Source: CAIJMU01 sp035530275
GTDB lineage: Bacteria > Spirochaetota > Spirochaetia > Treponematales > Rectinemataceae
Length of the DNA stretch: 64,000 nucleotides
Assembly: GCA_035530275.1 (NCBI GenBank)
Contig: DATKVC010000017.1
Span: 124,001 to 188,000 of the forward strand
Reading direction: 5' to 3'
The notes beneath the pieces are model-generated. The model made no database searches. It was given only the letters and a program-made list of their open reading frames with translations, and was not told the DNA's origin. Every line of letters starts with the position of its first letter. The stretch's first letter is position 1. This document shows, one piece after another, positions 16,199 to 25,554 of this stretch. A program made the translations under genes and the position numbers.

Positions 16199-17383
16199 AT
16201 GCGGCGTTTCGTGCTCGTGCTCGTGTTCGGCCTGGCGGCCGCCGCCCTCGATCCATTTTCGGAGAATGCGGCCGTCGGACCCGATGGAGCGCTGGTATCC
16301 GCCCCCGCCGCGGCGCCATCCACCCCCGCTGCGGCGCCATCCTCTTCCGTCGCCGCGCCGGCCGCTGCTATCGCGGCGGCGACAAGCCCTGTCCTGACGC
16401 CGACAGCCTACCCATCCGCCTCGGCCGCGCTCCCGTCGGGGGCCCTTCCCTTGGATGGCAACCGCATTCTCGCATTCTATGGAAAGCCGGGCGCGAAGAG
16501 CATGGGAATTCTGGGCGAATACCCCAAGGAGGAAGTGGCAAACCTACTCCTCGGCTATGCGAAGCTTTATGCCGATGCCCTCGTGGCCAAGGCGGATGCC
16601 CAGGCTCCCACCCTTGCCATCGCCTCAGGCACCCAGGCCGCAAATCAGGGGAATCCTTCCGCCCAGCCTGTCGCCGCCAGCATGCCCGACGCTTCGACCG
16701 CGCCTGAAATCTCTCCGGATGCCGCCCCTGCGCCGACTACGCCGCCGGGCCCGGCCTCCGGAGTCATTCCGGCCTTCTATATAGTGTACGGAGCCTGTTG
16801 GCCTGGCGGGGATATCGGCTACCTTCGCGATTCGGTGGTCAGGGAGTGGATCGACTATGCAGCCAGCCAAGGGATCCTCGTGTTTCTCGATCATCAAATA
16901 GGACGATTCGGCGTCGACGAGGCGATGAAGCGCCTCCTTCCTTGGCTCGTCTATCCCAATGTGCAACTCGCCCTCGATCCCGAATGGCGGACCGAGAATC
17001 CGATGCGACAGATCGGCTCCATCAGCGCCGACGAGCTCAATCAGGCGCAATCCATGATGTCCGACTATCTCCACGCCCAGGGGCTGCAGGGCGACAGGAT
17101 CCTCGTCGTCCATCAGTTCACCGACAAGATGATCGTCGATCGCGGCAAGGTTCGCGCCGATTGGCCGGGAGTCACCCTCATCCATACCTCAGACGGCTTC
17201 GGCAGTCCTTCGCTCAAGCGGAACGCCTACGCGTGGAACGCGAAGGCGAAGAACATGCCCTTGAAAGGCCTGAAGCTCTTCTTCAAGAGCGATGTGCCGG
17301 GCGCGGGTTTCGATGATCCTCTCCTGACGCCCGAACAGGTCCTCGATCTCGTGCCGCCACCGGAGTTGATCATTTACCAATAA
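16199..17383 (+). CDS. secreted protein with Ala/Pro-rich linkers, possible TIM-barrel hydrolase
   Basis: This 394-residue exported protein has a short signal peptide (MRRFVLVLVFGLAAAA). Long Ala/Pro/Ser-rich tracts near residues 28-85 and 140-190 flank a conserved piece, LAFYGKPGAKSMGILGEYP. The C-terminal half (from about residue 195) looks like an alpha/beta barrel: FYIVYGACWPGGD, LVFLDHQIGRFG, LALDPEWR, LVVHQFTDKM. The acidic DPEW strand end is a plausible active site, but I do not recognise the family and assign no reaction. GGAGAG 5 bases upstream selects ATG 16199. It is divergent from the NlpC-like gene. Confidence 0.8.
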   Translation: MRRFVLVLVFGLAAAALDPFSENAAVGPDGALVSAPAAAPSTPAAAPSSSVAAPAAAIAAATSPVLTPTAYPSASAALPSGALPLDGNRILAFYGKPGAKSMGILGEYPKEEVANLLLGYAKLYADALVAKADAQAPTLAIASGTQAANQGNPSAQPVAASMPDASTAPEISPDAAPAPTTPPGPASGVIPAFYIVYGACWPGGDIGYLRDSVVREWIDYAASQGILVFLDHQIGRFGVDEAMKRLLPWLVYPNVQLALDPEWRTENPMRQIGSISADELNQAQSMMSDYLHAQGLQGDRILVVHQFTDKMIVDRGKVRADWPGVTLIHTSDGFGSPSLKRNAYAWNAKAKNMPLKGLKLFFKSDVPGAGFDDPLLTPEQVLDLVPPPELIIYQ

Positions 17384-17431
17384 AACGAGGCTGCTCTGCC
17401 AGCCCGCTTCCCCCCTTCTTGTAGCCGAATC

Positions 17432-17448
17432 GTTTCATAAATTGAAAC
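17432..17448. promoter_or_regulatory. operator-like inverted repeat
   Basis: GTTTCATAAATTGAAAC is a perfect 6-bp inverted repeat with a 5-base AT centre. It lies 14 bases upstream of the -35 of the next gene, a usual place for a regulator. Confidence 0.5.
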
Positions 17449-17461
17449 CAATCATTCCCGA

Positions 17462-17490
17462 TTGCATTTAGTTGAAGGCCTATCTACTAT
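17462..17490 (+). promoter_or_regulatory. promoter of the OmpA-domain giant gene
   Basis: TTGCAT (17462-17467), a 17-base spacer and TACTAT (17485-17490). It leaves a leader of about 30 bases that ends with GGAGG (17516-17520) 7 bases before ATG 17528. Confidence 0.6.
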
Positions 17491-17527
17491 CGAAGTCAAA
17501 ACTCGCTCAAACTCCGGAGGTCATTCG

Positions 17528-20500
17528 ATGCGGCTTCGCAGCCCCGTCATAGCGCTCGTCCTCGCTTCCCTCGGATTCATATATCCGCTCCTCGCCAATT
17601 CGCCTCCGGACGGGGGGCTGCTTTTGCCCCTCCTCGGATCGCCCGCATCCTCGGGCTCGGGCCTTTCCTCGACCTTTGTCGAGGCCCCCTGGGCCGACAG
17701 GCTCAATCCCGCGGCATCGGGTGCCCAGCAGCGACCGGTACTCGATCTCGGCTATGGTCTCCTGAGCGACTTCGCCTCGCAGGGCATCGGCACGGCCGTC
17801 TCCCTCGGAGCCTCCTTGCCTCAGAACTATGGCGTTTGGGGCGGAGGACTCGATTTCGTGTCGACCCCTTCCTCGATGAGCCAGCTTCCCCTCGGCAGCC
17901 TCGTCAACCTTCGTGGCGGCATCGCCAAGGAAATCTACGCGGGCCTGCAGGTCGGTGCCGACCTTTCGGCGACACTTGGAAGCAACGGCGGTTTTGGCTG
18001 GGGCCTGGGTCTCGATCTGGGAATGCTGCAAAGACTTTCGAGCCTCGGTTTCCTCAAGGATTTTCGCTGGGGACTCGCCCTCTCCGGAATAGGGAAGGCC
18101 TATTCGACTCCCCTCCCTGGCGCTTCTTCCGGCTACCCGCCAGCCTTCACGCTTTCCGGCGGAGCCAAGACGATCCTACTCAAGGCCGGCGATCTGAGCC
18201 TCGGGCTTGGACTCGATCTCTCCGTCCCGGCCTTCCAGGACCTTGGATTCAATGTTTCCGGCAGCCTTGCCTATAAAGAGGCCCTCACCCTCCGCGCGGG
18301 CTGGGGAATCCCCTCCCTATTCCACGGCGGCAGCTCGAAAAGCATGCTTCCCTCCTTCGGCCTTGTCGGAACCATTCCCCTGTCGTTCAAGAAGGATTCT
18401 TCCTTCATTTCGAAGAACGGCTGGGAATCGGGCGACATACGGCCGGCCGTTTCGGCCCTTCCCCTCTACGGCAACATTTGGCAAGTGGGCCTCGGGGCGA
18501 CGGTCAACCTTGGCGTCGTCGACAAGACTCCGCCCTCGATCACCGTGAACTTCCCCTCCTCGAAATGGGGCCCCGCCTACATCTCTCCGAATGCAGACGG
18601 GAAATTCGACGAACTGAGCTTGCCGATCAAGATCGTCGACAACCGCTATGTCGCATCCTATGACCTCACGATCGATCCGGCCGGATCGACGACCCCCATC
18701 CGAACCATGGCCAACAAGGAAACCAAGCCCGTCTCCTTCTCCCTCGCGACCCTGTGGCAACGTCTCACCTACGTCGAAAATGGAATTCCCGTACCCGACA
18801 AACTCGCCTGGAACGGTTTCGGCGACGCCGGCGAGCGGGTTCCCGACGGAACCTATGACGTCAGGCTCTCCGCGGCCGACGACAACGGCAACGTCGCGAC
18901 CGCCGGCCCCTGGCAGGTGGTGGTGGATACGACCCCGCCCTCGGTGACCCTCAAGACCCCCGATTCCCTCATATTCAGCCCCGACGGCGATGGAAATAAA
19001 GACACAATTACCATAGGAATTACGGGATCGAAGGAGGACCTCTGGGACATCGGTGTCCAGGATGCCACCGGCACGACGATACGGCATGTGGAGATCAAGG
19101 ATGCCGCCCCCTCCGACTTCACCTGGGACGGCAAGAACGACGCCGGAACCATCGTTCCCGACGGAGTGTACTCCCTCGTGCTCTCTTCCACGGATCGCGC
19201 CGGTAATTCCGGCTCGGGCCGACTCGACAACATCATCGTCAATACTCAACAGCCCCCCATCAACATCGCCATCGACAGCGCGGCCTTCAGCCCCAACGGC
19301 GACGGTTCGAAGGACAGCATCGGATTCCTGCCGAGCGTTCCCGTTCGGACGGGCCTCGTTTCCTGGAAACTCTCCGTCCTCGACAAAAACCGCGCCGAGA
19401 TATGGACGACGGGAGGCGGTGCCGCCGACGAGATCCCCCTGCGCTATCCTTGGGACGGCAAGACCGCGGCGGGAAAATACATAGCCGAGGGCAGCTACCA
19501 GGCAAAACTCACCGTGGCCTACGTGAACGGTTACAGCCCCTTCAGCCTCTCTCCCTCCTTCGTGTGCGATCTCACTCCGCCGAAGGCGACTGTCGTCGGC
19601 GACGTTCCCGCCTTCAATCCCGAGGCTGTAGGCGGCCATGACCACGTGACCTTCGCCCAGAGCGCGACCAAGGATGCCCGCTGGACAGGCGAGATTTTCG
19701 GCGCCGACGGCAAGGTGGCCCGCACCTGGACATGGAGCGGCCGACCTGATCCGAACCTCAGCTGGGACGGCACCAACAACGAGGGAGCCCTCGTGCCCGA
19801 CGGAGCCTATTCCTACAAGCTCAGGGGCGTCGATGTCGCCGGCAACTCGACGGCGACCAGCCCTGTTCCCGTCGCCCTCGACACGGTCAAGAAGAACGCC
19901 CGCCTCTCCGCCGACCTCCGCGCCTTCTCCCCCAACGGCGACGGCGTCAAGGATACGGTCAGGCTCAGCGACAGCGTCGTCGCGAACGACAACGTGAAGT
20001 CGTGGAGCATCGTGGTGCAGGCCGCCGCCGAGGGGTCCTCGACTCCCCTGGGCGGGGTACTGCGTTCCTGGTCGGGCAAGAAGGCTCTCCCCGATTCCTT
20101 CGTCTGGGACGGTCTCCAGGACGACAAGACCAAGGCTCCCGACGGCCGCTACGTGGCGGTCATGACCGTGGACTGGATCAACGGCGATCATGTCGCGACC
20201 CAGACCCTTCCCATCACCATCGACACGATCGCACCGTCCATCACCCTCTCCGCTGCGCCCATGACCTTCGCCCCGAACGGGCGGAGTTCGAAGCCCTCCA
20301 CCACTATCCATCAAACCTCGGTGCCGGGCGACGACTGGACCGGCGTCATCAAGGATCAGGACGGCAACGTCGTCCGAACCTGGACCTGGCAGGGCGAGGC
20401 CCGCGACGTCGTCTGGGGCGGCACCGATGAATCCGGCAACAAGGTTCCCGATGGGCTTTACAATTATTCCGTTTCTTCCGCCGACGCGGCGGGCAACGCC

Positions 20501-21664
20501 GGACAGGCCGAGGTCAAGGGCATCCGGGTCGACGCCCGAATTCCCCAGGTCTTCGTCACCTCCTCCGCCCCCGGCCTGTCGCCCAACGGCGACGGCGTGA
20601 TGGACGACATCACCTTCTCCTTCATCGTCAACATCAAGGATGGCATCTCGGCCTGGAAGTTCTCCCTCGTGGACGCCTCGGGTCAGGAGCAGGCCTCCTT
20701 CGGAGGCGACGGCACCGATCTCCCGCCGCGTCTCGTCTGGGACGGCAAGACGAAGTCCGGCACGGTCGTGGACGGCAAATACTCCGGTATCTTCGAGGTT
20801 TCCTATGAAAAGGGCGACGTGGCCCGGGCCAAGACCGGCACCATCATCGTCGCTTCGACTCCGCCGGTGGTCAATTTCGCCATCACGCCCGAATACTTCA
20901 GCCCCGACAGCTACGGAACCAACGACACCCTCACGATGACCATCGACGTGAAGGACGCGGTGGACATCGCCACCTGGTCCCTCGACATCGTCGAGCAGTC
21001 GATCGAGGAGGGCGGCACCGGCTCGAAGTTGCGCAGCTTCACCGGCTGGTCGGGTACCGGCATGCCGGCGCATACGATCACCTGGGACGGCAAATCGTCC
21101 AACGGCGAACTCGTGCAGTCGGCCACCGACTACCCCGTGGTCTTCAAGATCACGGACATCTTCGGCAACAGCACCCTGGTCGACGCGAGCATCACGGTCG
21201 ACATCCTCGTCATCCGCGAGGGGGACAAACTCAAGATCAAGGTGCCCTCGATCGTGTTCCGAGCGAACGCCGCCGATTTCAACGGCCTCGACCAGTCCAC
21301 CCTCGACAACAACGCCAAGGTGATCAAGCGCATCGCGGACAGCCTCAACAAATTCAAGGACTACAGGGTTTCGATCGAGGGCTTCGCCAACAGCATCGGG
21401 AAGATCTACGGCTACTCCGCGGCGAAGATCGCGGACGAGGAGACGAAGGAACTGATCCCCCTCTCGCAGGCGCGAGCCGAGCTCGTGAAGCAGCTCCTCG
21501 TGAAGGACGGCGTCGATCAGCGGCGTCTCTCCGTCGAGGGCATGGGCTCCGCGGACCCCGTCGTGCCCTTCACCGACGCGGCGAACCGTTGGAAAAACCG
21601 GCGCGTGGAATTCATCCTGATCAAGAACGCGCCGGCCGATACGAGCGCGCCTTCGGGCGGCTGA
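17528..21664 (+). CDS. large outer-membrane protein: UPF0164-like N-terminus, FlgD-type Ig repeats, OmpA domain
   Basis: This 1378-residue envelope protein starts with a signal peptide. An N-terminal region (about 30-340) of glycine-rich strands follows; its start, with EAPWADRLNPAA, resembles the spirochaete UPF0164/PorV-type barrel family. Next come eight repeats of about 105 residues, each opening with an SPNGDGxxD-type turn (near 351, 483, 589, 697, 800, 914, 1017, 1124) and closing with WDGxxxxGxxVPDGxY, like the FlgD Ig-like fold. The C-terminal 145 residues are an OmpA domain that should bind peptidoglycan (FRANAADFNGLD, SQARAELVKQLLVKDGVD, NRRVEFIL). It probably links the outer membrane to the wall and may also act as a scaffold or adhesin. 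Confidence 0.88.
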   Translation: MRLRSPVIALVLASLGFIYPLLANSPPDGGLLLPLLGSPASSGSGLSSTFVEAPWADRLNPAASGAQQRPVLDLGYGLLSDFASQGIGTAVSLGASLPQNYGVWGGGLDFVSTPSSMSQLPLGSLVNLRGGIAKEIYAGLQVGADLSATLGSNGGFGWGLGLDLGMLQRLSSLGFLKDFRWGLALSGIGKAYSTPLPGASSGYPPAFTLSGGAKTILLKAGDLSLGLGLDLSVPAFQDLGFNVSGSLAYKEALTLRAGWGIPSLFHGGSSKSMLPSFGLVGTIPLSFKKDSSFISKNGWESGDIRPAVSALPLYGNIWQVGLGATVNLGVVDKTPPSITVNFPSSKWGPAYISPNADGKFDELSLPIKIVDNRYVASYDLTIDPAGSTTPIRTMANKETKPVSFSLATLWQRLTYVENGIPVPDKLAWNGFGDAGERVPDGTYDVRLSAADDNGNVATAGPWQVVVDTTPPSVTLKTPDSLIFSPDGDGNKDTITIGITGSKEDLWDIGVQDATGTTIRHVEIKDAAPSDFTWDGKNDAGTIVPDGVYSLVLSSTDRAGNSGSGRLDNIIVNTQQPPINIAIDSAAFSPNGDGSKDSIGFLPSVPVRTGLVSWKLSVLDKNRAEIWTTGGGAADEIPLRYPWDGKTAAGKYIAEGSYQAKLTVAYVNGYSPFSLSPSFVCDLTPPKATVVGDVPAFNPEAVGGHDHVTFAQSATKDARWTGEIFGADGKVARTWTWSGRPDPNLSWDGTNNEGALVPDGAYSYKLRGVDVAGNSTATSPVPVALDTVKKNARLSADLRAFSPNGDGVKDTVRLSDSVVANDNVKSWSIVVQAAAEGSSTPLGGVLRSWSGKKALPDSFVWDGLQDDKTKAPDGRYVAVMTVDWINGDHVATQTLPITIDTIAPSITLSAAPMTFAPNGRSSKPSTTIHQTSVPGDDWTGVIKDQDGNVVRTWTWQGEARDVVWGGTDESGNKVPDGLYNYSVSSADAAGNAGQAEVKGIRVDARIPQVFVTSSAPGLSPNGDGVMDDITFSFIVNIKDGISAWKFSLVDASGQEQASFGGDGTDLPPRLVWDGKTKSGTVVDGKYSGIFEVSYEKGDVARAKTGTIIVASTPPVVNFAITPEYFSPDSYGTNDTLTMTIDVKDAVDIATWSLDIVEQSIEEGGTGSKLRSFTGWSGTGMPAHTITWDGKSSNGELVQSATDYPVVFKITDIFGNSTLVDASITVDILVIREGDKLKIKVPSIVFRANAADFNGLDQSTLDNNAKVIKRIADSLNKFKDYRVSIEGFANSIGKIYGYSAAKIADEETKELIPLSQARAELVKQLLVKDGVDQRRLSVEGMGSADPVVPFTDAANRWKNRRVEFILIKNAPADTSAPSGG

Positions 21665-21727
21665 GGCCCGAGGAGGGCGGGGCGGTTCGAGAAATCGCCG
21701 TCTCGAATCCCTATTTCGATTCTATGC

Positions 21728-21764
21728 AAGGGCTGCCGGGATATTTTCCTGGCGGCCCTTTTTT
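21728..21764. terminator. bidirectional terminator between the OmpA-domain gene and murB
   Basis: AAGGGC-T-GCC-GGGA (from 21728) pairs with TTCC-T-GGC-G-GCCCTT, followed by six T at 21759-21764. It serves the rightward gene best; the minus strand lacks a T run. Confidence 0.7.
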
Positions 21765-22702
21765 CAGCCTTCGCCGACGAAGAGGACCTCGGGCTCGATG
21801 GCCACCCCGAGGCGCTTGAAGGTCTCTTCGCGCGCGAGGTCGATGAGGGCGAGCATGTCGCGGGCCGTCGCCCTGCCGGCGTTCACGAAGATGTTAGCGT
21901 GCCAGGGCGAAACCATCGCGTCGCCGATTCGGCGCCCCTTGAAGCCGAGTTCATCGAGAATGGCGCCCGTAGGCCTTCCAAGACTGCGATCGTTCTTGAA
22001 CATCGAACCGGCCGATGGCAGGCGAAAGTGGCCCTTGGCCTCGCGGTCGGCTCGACGGGCGAGCATCGTGGCCCTTATGGCCACCGCTTCCCCTCGCTCG
22101 AGGTTGAAGGCGGCGCCGAGGATGACGGCTCCGGCTTCCTCCCGTCCCGGCTGGAAGGGAGAGCTTTTGTAGGACCAGGCTCGTCGCTCAAAGGGGACTT
22201 CCCGGAACCTTCCCCGGACATCGAGGACGCTCACCGCCTCGAGCCGATCGGCCATCTCCAGCTCGTAACATCTGGCATTCATGAAAATCGAGCCCCCGAG
22301 GCTCCCCGGCATGGCGTAAAAATTCTCCAGGCCGCCAAGTCCCCGGCTCAGTGCATATTCGCAAAGCCGTGAAACCGAAACGCCCGCAGCGGCCCGGAGC
22401 CGCGGCCCGGCGCCTTCTCTCTCCTCGATTTCGAATCCCGCCATCCGCCTCGTATCGACCACGATGCCCCGAATGCCGCGATCTCCCACGAGGAGGTTGG
22501 CCCCTCCCCCGAGTATCGCGACAGGAATGCCTTCCTCTCCGGCCTTCCCGACGATGAGGGCGAGGTCGGCGGCGGCTTCCGGAGCGACCAGGGCGTCGGC
22601 CGGACCGCCGATTCTGAAGCTCGTATGCCTTGCCATCGGCTCGTCGAAGGCTATCGATGCGCGAATATTGATTTTCAGGAGGAATTCCGATAGTGTTGGC
22701 AT
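21764..22702 (-). CDS. murB: UDP-N-acetylmuramate dehydrogenase
   Basis: This 312-residue flavoenzyme reduces UDP-GlcNAc-enolpyruvate to UDP-MurNAc in peptidoglycan synthesis. Motifs seen are RHTSFRIGGPADALV, the FAD site AILGGGANLLVGDRGIRG, the substrate loop YAMPGSLGGSIFMNARCYE, and SAGSMFKN with the catalytic-region serine. GAMVSPWHANIFVN near the end belongs to the type IIa/IIb core. Start ATG 22702 was chosen over an upstream frame because the protein begins there in family alignments. A promoter ends 6 bases upstream, predicting a leaderless mRNA with no Shine-Dalgarno. Confidence 0.95.
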   Translation of the reverse strand: MPTLSEFLLKINIRASIAFDEPMARHTSFRIGGPADALVAPEAAADLALIVGKAGEEGIPVAILGGGANLLVGDRGIRGIVVDTRRMAGFEIEEREGAGPRLRAAAGVSVSRLCEYALSRGLGGLENFYAMPGSLGGSIFMNARCYELEMADRLEAVSVLDVRGRFREVPFERRAWSYKSSPFQPGREEAGAVILGAAFNLERGEAVAIRATMLARRADREAKGHFRLPSAGSMFKNDRSLGRPTGAILDELGFKGRRIGDAMVSPWHANIFVNAGRATARDMLALIDLAREETFKRLGVAIEPEVLFVGEG

Positions 22703-22708
22703 GCGCCG

Positions 22709-22738
22709 ATGATAGCCGCGCGATTCGTACCGCGGCAA
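22709..22738 (-). promoter_or_regulatory. murB leaderless-type promoter
   Basis: On the minus strand TTGCCG (22738-22733), an 18-base spacer and TATCAT (22714-22709). Six bases then lead to the ATG. Confidence 0.6.
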
Positions 22739-22868
22739 GCGAGCCCTGCCGTGAGGCTGGCGAGCCTGCCCTCGCGGCTATCGCGCCCGGGCGGGCCTGT
22801 TCTCTCCCGCCGGCGACTACCCGTTCTTCGCTTCCCGGCTTCGACCGGGCCAGCTTCCGGAGGCATCG

Positions 22869-24332
22869 ATGCGCAGCCTGCGCCTGTACAACACCCTCGG
22901 CCGCGAACTGCAGGACTTCAAGCCTCTCGTGCCCGGCAAGGTGGGTTTCTACGGCTGCGGACCTACCGTTTACAATTATGCCCATATCGGCAATCTGCGC
23001 GCCTACGTCGTCGACGACCTCGTTTCGCGTACCCTCCGCTGGTTCGGCTACGAGGTCACCCACGTGATGAACATCACCGACGTCGGCCACCTCACGGGCG
23101 ACGACGACACGGGCGAGGACAAGATGCTCCGTTCGGCGCAGGAGCGAGGCAAGTCCGTCCTCGAGGTTGCGCGCCTCTACACCGAGGCCTTTTTCCGCGA
23201 CACCGAGCGGCTCAACATTCGCAGGCCCAGCGTCGTCTGCAAGGCCACCGAGCACGTCGACGAGATGATCGCCCTCATCAAGCGCATCGAGGCGAATGGT
23301 TTTACGTATTTCGCCGGCGGCAATCTCTACTTCGACGTGACGAAATTCCCGACCTACGGCGAACTTGCGAAGCTCCGCCTCGAGGAACTCCAGGCCAGGG
23401 TCGAGGTCGACGAGAACAAGCGCAATCCGGCCGATTTCGTCCTCTGGTTCACAAAGTCCAAATTCGAGAACCAGGCCCTCGTCTGGGACAGCCCCTGGGG
23501 CCGCGGCTATCCCGGCTGGCACATCGAGTGCTCGGCTATGAGCATGAAGTACCTGGGCGAGCAGTTCGACATCCACGAGGGCGGCATCGACCACATCCCC
23601 GTGCATCACACCAACGAAATCGCCCAGTCCGAGGCAGCTACCGGTAAGAAGTGGGTCAACTACTGGATGCACCACGAGTTTCTCGTTATGAACTCAGGCA
23701 AGATGTCGAAATCGAAGGGCGGGTTCCTCACCCTCCAGACCCTGCTGGACGCGGGTTACGAGGCGCTCGACTACCGCTACTTCCTCCTCGGCGGTCATTA
23801 TCGTTCCCAGCTCCAATTCTCCTACGAAGGCCTCGATTCGGCCAAGGCCGCAAGACGCTCGCTCAATGAGCGCGTGCTCGCCCTTCGCGACAAGGCGGGC
23901 GGCCACCCTCTTCCGGCCTCAGGTGATCTCGGCGGGGCGGCGAAATCGCGCCTCGAAGCCTTTGCCGAGGCGATGGCCGACGACCTGTCGACGCCCCGCG
24001 CCCTCGCCGAACTCTGGGGCCTTCTCCGCGATGCCGCCATCGCGCCCGATCAGGCCCTCGCGGCCGCCTTCGCCATGGATGAGGTCCTGGGTCTCGACCT
24101 CCTCGCCCTGGAAAGGCCGAAGGAGTCCCCGGTCGATCCCGCCCTTGCGGCCGAGATAGAGGCTTTGTTGGCGGATCGCCTCGCGGCGAAGAAGGCCAAG
24201 GATTGGACCCGCGCCGACGCCATCCGAAACGAACTCAAGAGCCGCGGCGTCATTCTGGAAGATGGCCCGGCAGGCACCACGTGGCGCCTCGAATCCGCGA
24301 TTACCGTCGCGACGACCGCGGTCACGCCGTAA
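22869..24332 (+). CDS. cysS: cysteinyl-tRNA synthetase
   Basis: This 487-residue class I aminoacyl-tRNA synthetase charges tRNA-Cys. The HIGH-type motif reads YAHIGN within GCGPTVYNYAHIGNLR, and the KMSKS loop is KMSKSKGG. Zinc ligands that select cysteine sit in YGCGPT, HIECSAM and GIDHIPVHHTNE. A C-terminal DALR-like helical domain follows. The length is normal. GGAGG 6 bases before the ATG fixes the start. It is divergent from murB and 16 bases upstream of the ECF sigma gene, so they may be co-transcribed. Confidence 0.97.
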   Translation: MRSLRLYNTLGRELQDFKPLVPGKVGFYGCGPTVYNYAHIGNLRAYVVDDLVSRTLRWFGYEVTHVMNITDVGHLTGDDDTGEDKMLRSAQERGKSVLEVARLYTEAFFRDTERLNIRRPSVVCKATEHVDEMIALIKRIEANGFTYFAGGNLYFDVTKFPTYGELAKLRLEELQARVEVDENKRNPADFVLWFTKSKFENQALVWDSPWGRGYPGWHIECSAMSMKYLGEQFDIHEGGIDHIPVHHTNEIAQSEAATGKKWVNYWMHHEFLVMNSGKMSKSKGGFLTLQTLLDAGYEALDYRYFLLGGHYRSQLQFSYEGLDSAKAARRSLNERVLALRDKAGGHPLPASGDLGGAAKSRLEAFAEAMADDLSTPRALAELWGLLRDAAIAPDQALAAAFAMDEVLGLDLLALERPKESPVDPALAAEIEALLADRLAAKKAKDWTRADAIRNELKSRGVILEDGPAGTTWRLESAITVATTAVTP

Positions 24333-24348
24333 CCAGGAGCCTGTCCCC

Positions 24349-24879
24349 GTGTTTTCATCAGGAAGCCCTCCGGGCGAAAAGGAACTCCGCGAACTCTACG
24401 AGGCGACGGCATCCCTTCTCGTCAGGATAGCGTGGCGCATCGCGGGGACAGAGGAAGCGGCGGAAGACATCGTCCATGAGGCCTTCATCCGACTCATCGA
24501 AAAGAAAATCCCCTTCCCCTCCCTCGACGATGCGAAATTCTGGCTCATCCGTGTCGTGAAGAACGGGGCCCTCAACCACGCGAAGCGCAAGGGACGCGAG
24601 GTCCGTGCCTACGAAAAATGGTGGCAGGGCGAGCGTGTCGCCTCGGATCCGGCTGACCGCGACCTGCTTAGGTCGGAGACCGAGGGGGAAATGCGGGCAT
24701 TTCTCGAGCGGTTGCCGGAAAAACTCAGGTCGGTCATCGTGCTGAAGGAGTATGGCGAGATGAGCTACCGAGAGATCGGAAAGGTGCTGGGGATCAGCGA
24801 GGGCAACGTGAAGGTGAGAGCCTTCAGGGCCCGCGAAGCGCTGCTCGAGATGATGGAGGGCAAAAAAGATGTGTCCTGA
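24349..24879 (+). CDS. ECF-type RNA polymerase sigma factor
   Basis: This 176-residue sigma-70-family protein has region 2 near residues 15-80 (RIAGTEEAAEDIVHEAFIRL for core binding and -10 recognition) and region 4 near 120-170 (LPEKLRSVIVLKEYGEMSY, then the helix-turn-helix REIGKVLGISEGNVKVRAFRAR). GTG 24349 has AGGAG 9 bases upstream. The gene overlaps the next one, which has features of its anti-sigma factor, by 11 bases. This tight pair is the usual arrangement of an envelope-stress ECF unit. The regulon cannot be read from this window. Confidence 0.92.
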   Translation: MFSSGSPPGEKELRELYEATASLLVRIAWRIAGTEEAAEDIVHEAFIRLIEKKIPFPSLDDAKFWLIRVVKNGALNHAKRKGREVRAYEKWWQGERVASDPADRDLLRSETEGEMRAFLERLPEKLRSVIVLKEYGEMSYREIGKVLGISEGNVKVRAFRAREALLEMMEGKKDVS

Positions 24880-25546
24880 CATGGAACTCCTCTCCGCCTG
24901 GGCGGACGACGAGGTCCCTTCCCCCTGGAAGGAAAGGATTTCCTCCCATCTTGAGGGCTGCAGGAGTTGCGCGGACAAGGTCGCGGGCATCAAGCGCCTT
25001 TCCCTTCGGCTCCGTGCCTCGGGCAAATTCGATGAAGCGGCCGTCGTGGCCAAGGTGGCCTCGCGACTTGGCATCGACAAAAGCGGCGAAAGTCCGGCTT
25101 CCACCGAAACCGCCGCCGCACGGCTTCCTCGGGCCGAAATAACTCGCCGACAGGGAAATTTCGCCCTGCCGATTCCCTTCGCTGCGGTCGCCGCGGCCGC
25201 CCTGCTCGCCGTCGGCATCCTGTCGGGCCGCATGCTCGCGCTTCCGGGTTCGTCCGGCTCGGGCGCTTCGCCTCTCGCCTCGGCTACAGAGGCGAATTCG
25301 GCCCAAGCCCTCCCGGCCTCATTGAACGCGGGAAACACGATGTCGGGGAACCCGACCATGGATTCCCTCGTGCGCTACCTCGAAACCCAGAACGCCCCCA
25401 TTAGTATCACCATCCAGTTGCCTCCCAACGGCTCCTTCGCGGGCGGCGGCGCTCCGATGATCGTCAAGACGCCTCCGGCCGAAGCCGTATCCCTTCCACT
25501 CTCCACGCAGGGCCTCGGCTTCGTCATGACCGGCGCCGGAAAATAA
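24869..25546 (+). CDS. putative anti-sigma factor (zinc-finger, single TM)
   Basis: This 225-residue protein begins with a compact zf-HC2-like domain: MELLSAWADDEVPS, then HLEGCRSCADKV (His-x3-Cys-x2-Cys) around residues 28-36. Such domains bind and block ECF sigma factors in the cytoplasm. One membrane helix lies near residues 105-125 (FAAVAAAALLAVGILSG), and about 90 residues should be periplasmic. The gene overlaps the sigma gene. GGAGG lies about 10 bases before the ATG. The periplasmic part has no recognised sensor domain. Confidence 0.85.
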   Translation: MCPDMELLSAWADDEVPSPWKERISSHLEGCRSCADKVAGIKRLSLRLRASGKFDEAAVVAKVASRLGIDKSGESPASTETAAARLPRAEITRRQGNFALPIPFAAVAAAALLAVGILSGRMLALPGSSGSGASPLASATEANSAQALPASLNAGNTMSGNPTMDSLVRYLETQNAPISITIQLPPNGSFAGGGAPMIVKTPPAEAVSLPLSTQGLGFVMTGAGK

Positions 25547-25554
25547 GGGAATCG

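Noticed and set aside
18317..21073. 918-codon open frame on the minus strand inside the OmpA-domain gene
   Set aside because: It is antisense to a protein with clear repeats and an OmpA domain, its translation is compositionally odd (rich in Gly, Asp, Arg, Val), and it has no ribosome site. Long antisense frames are common in GC-rich genes.
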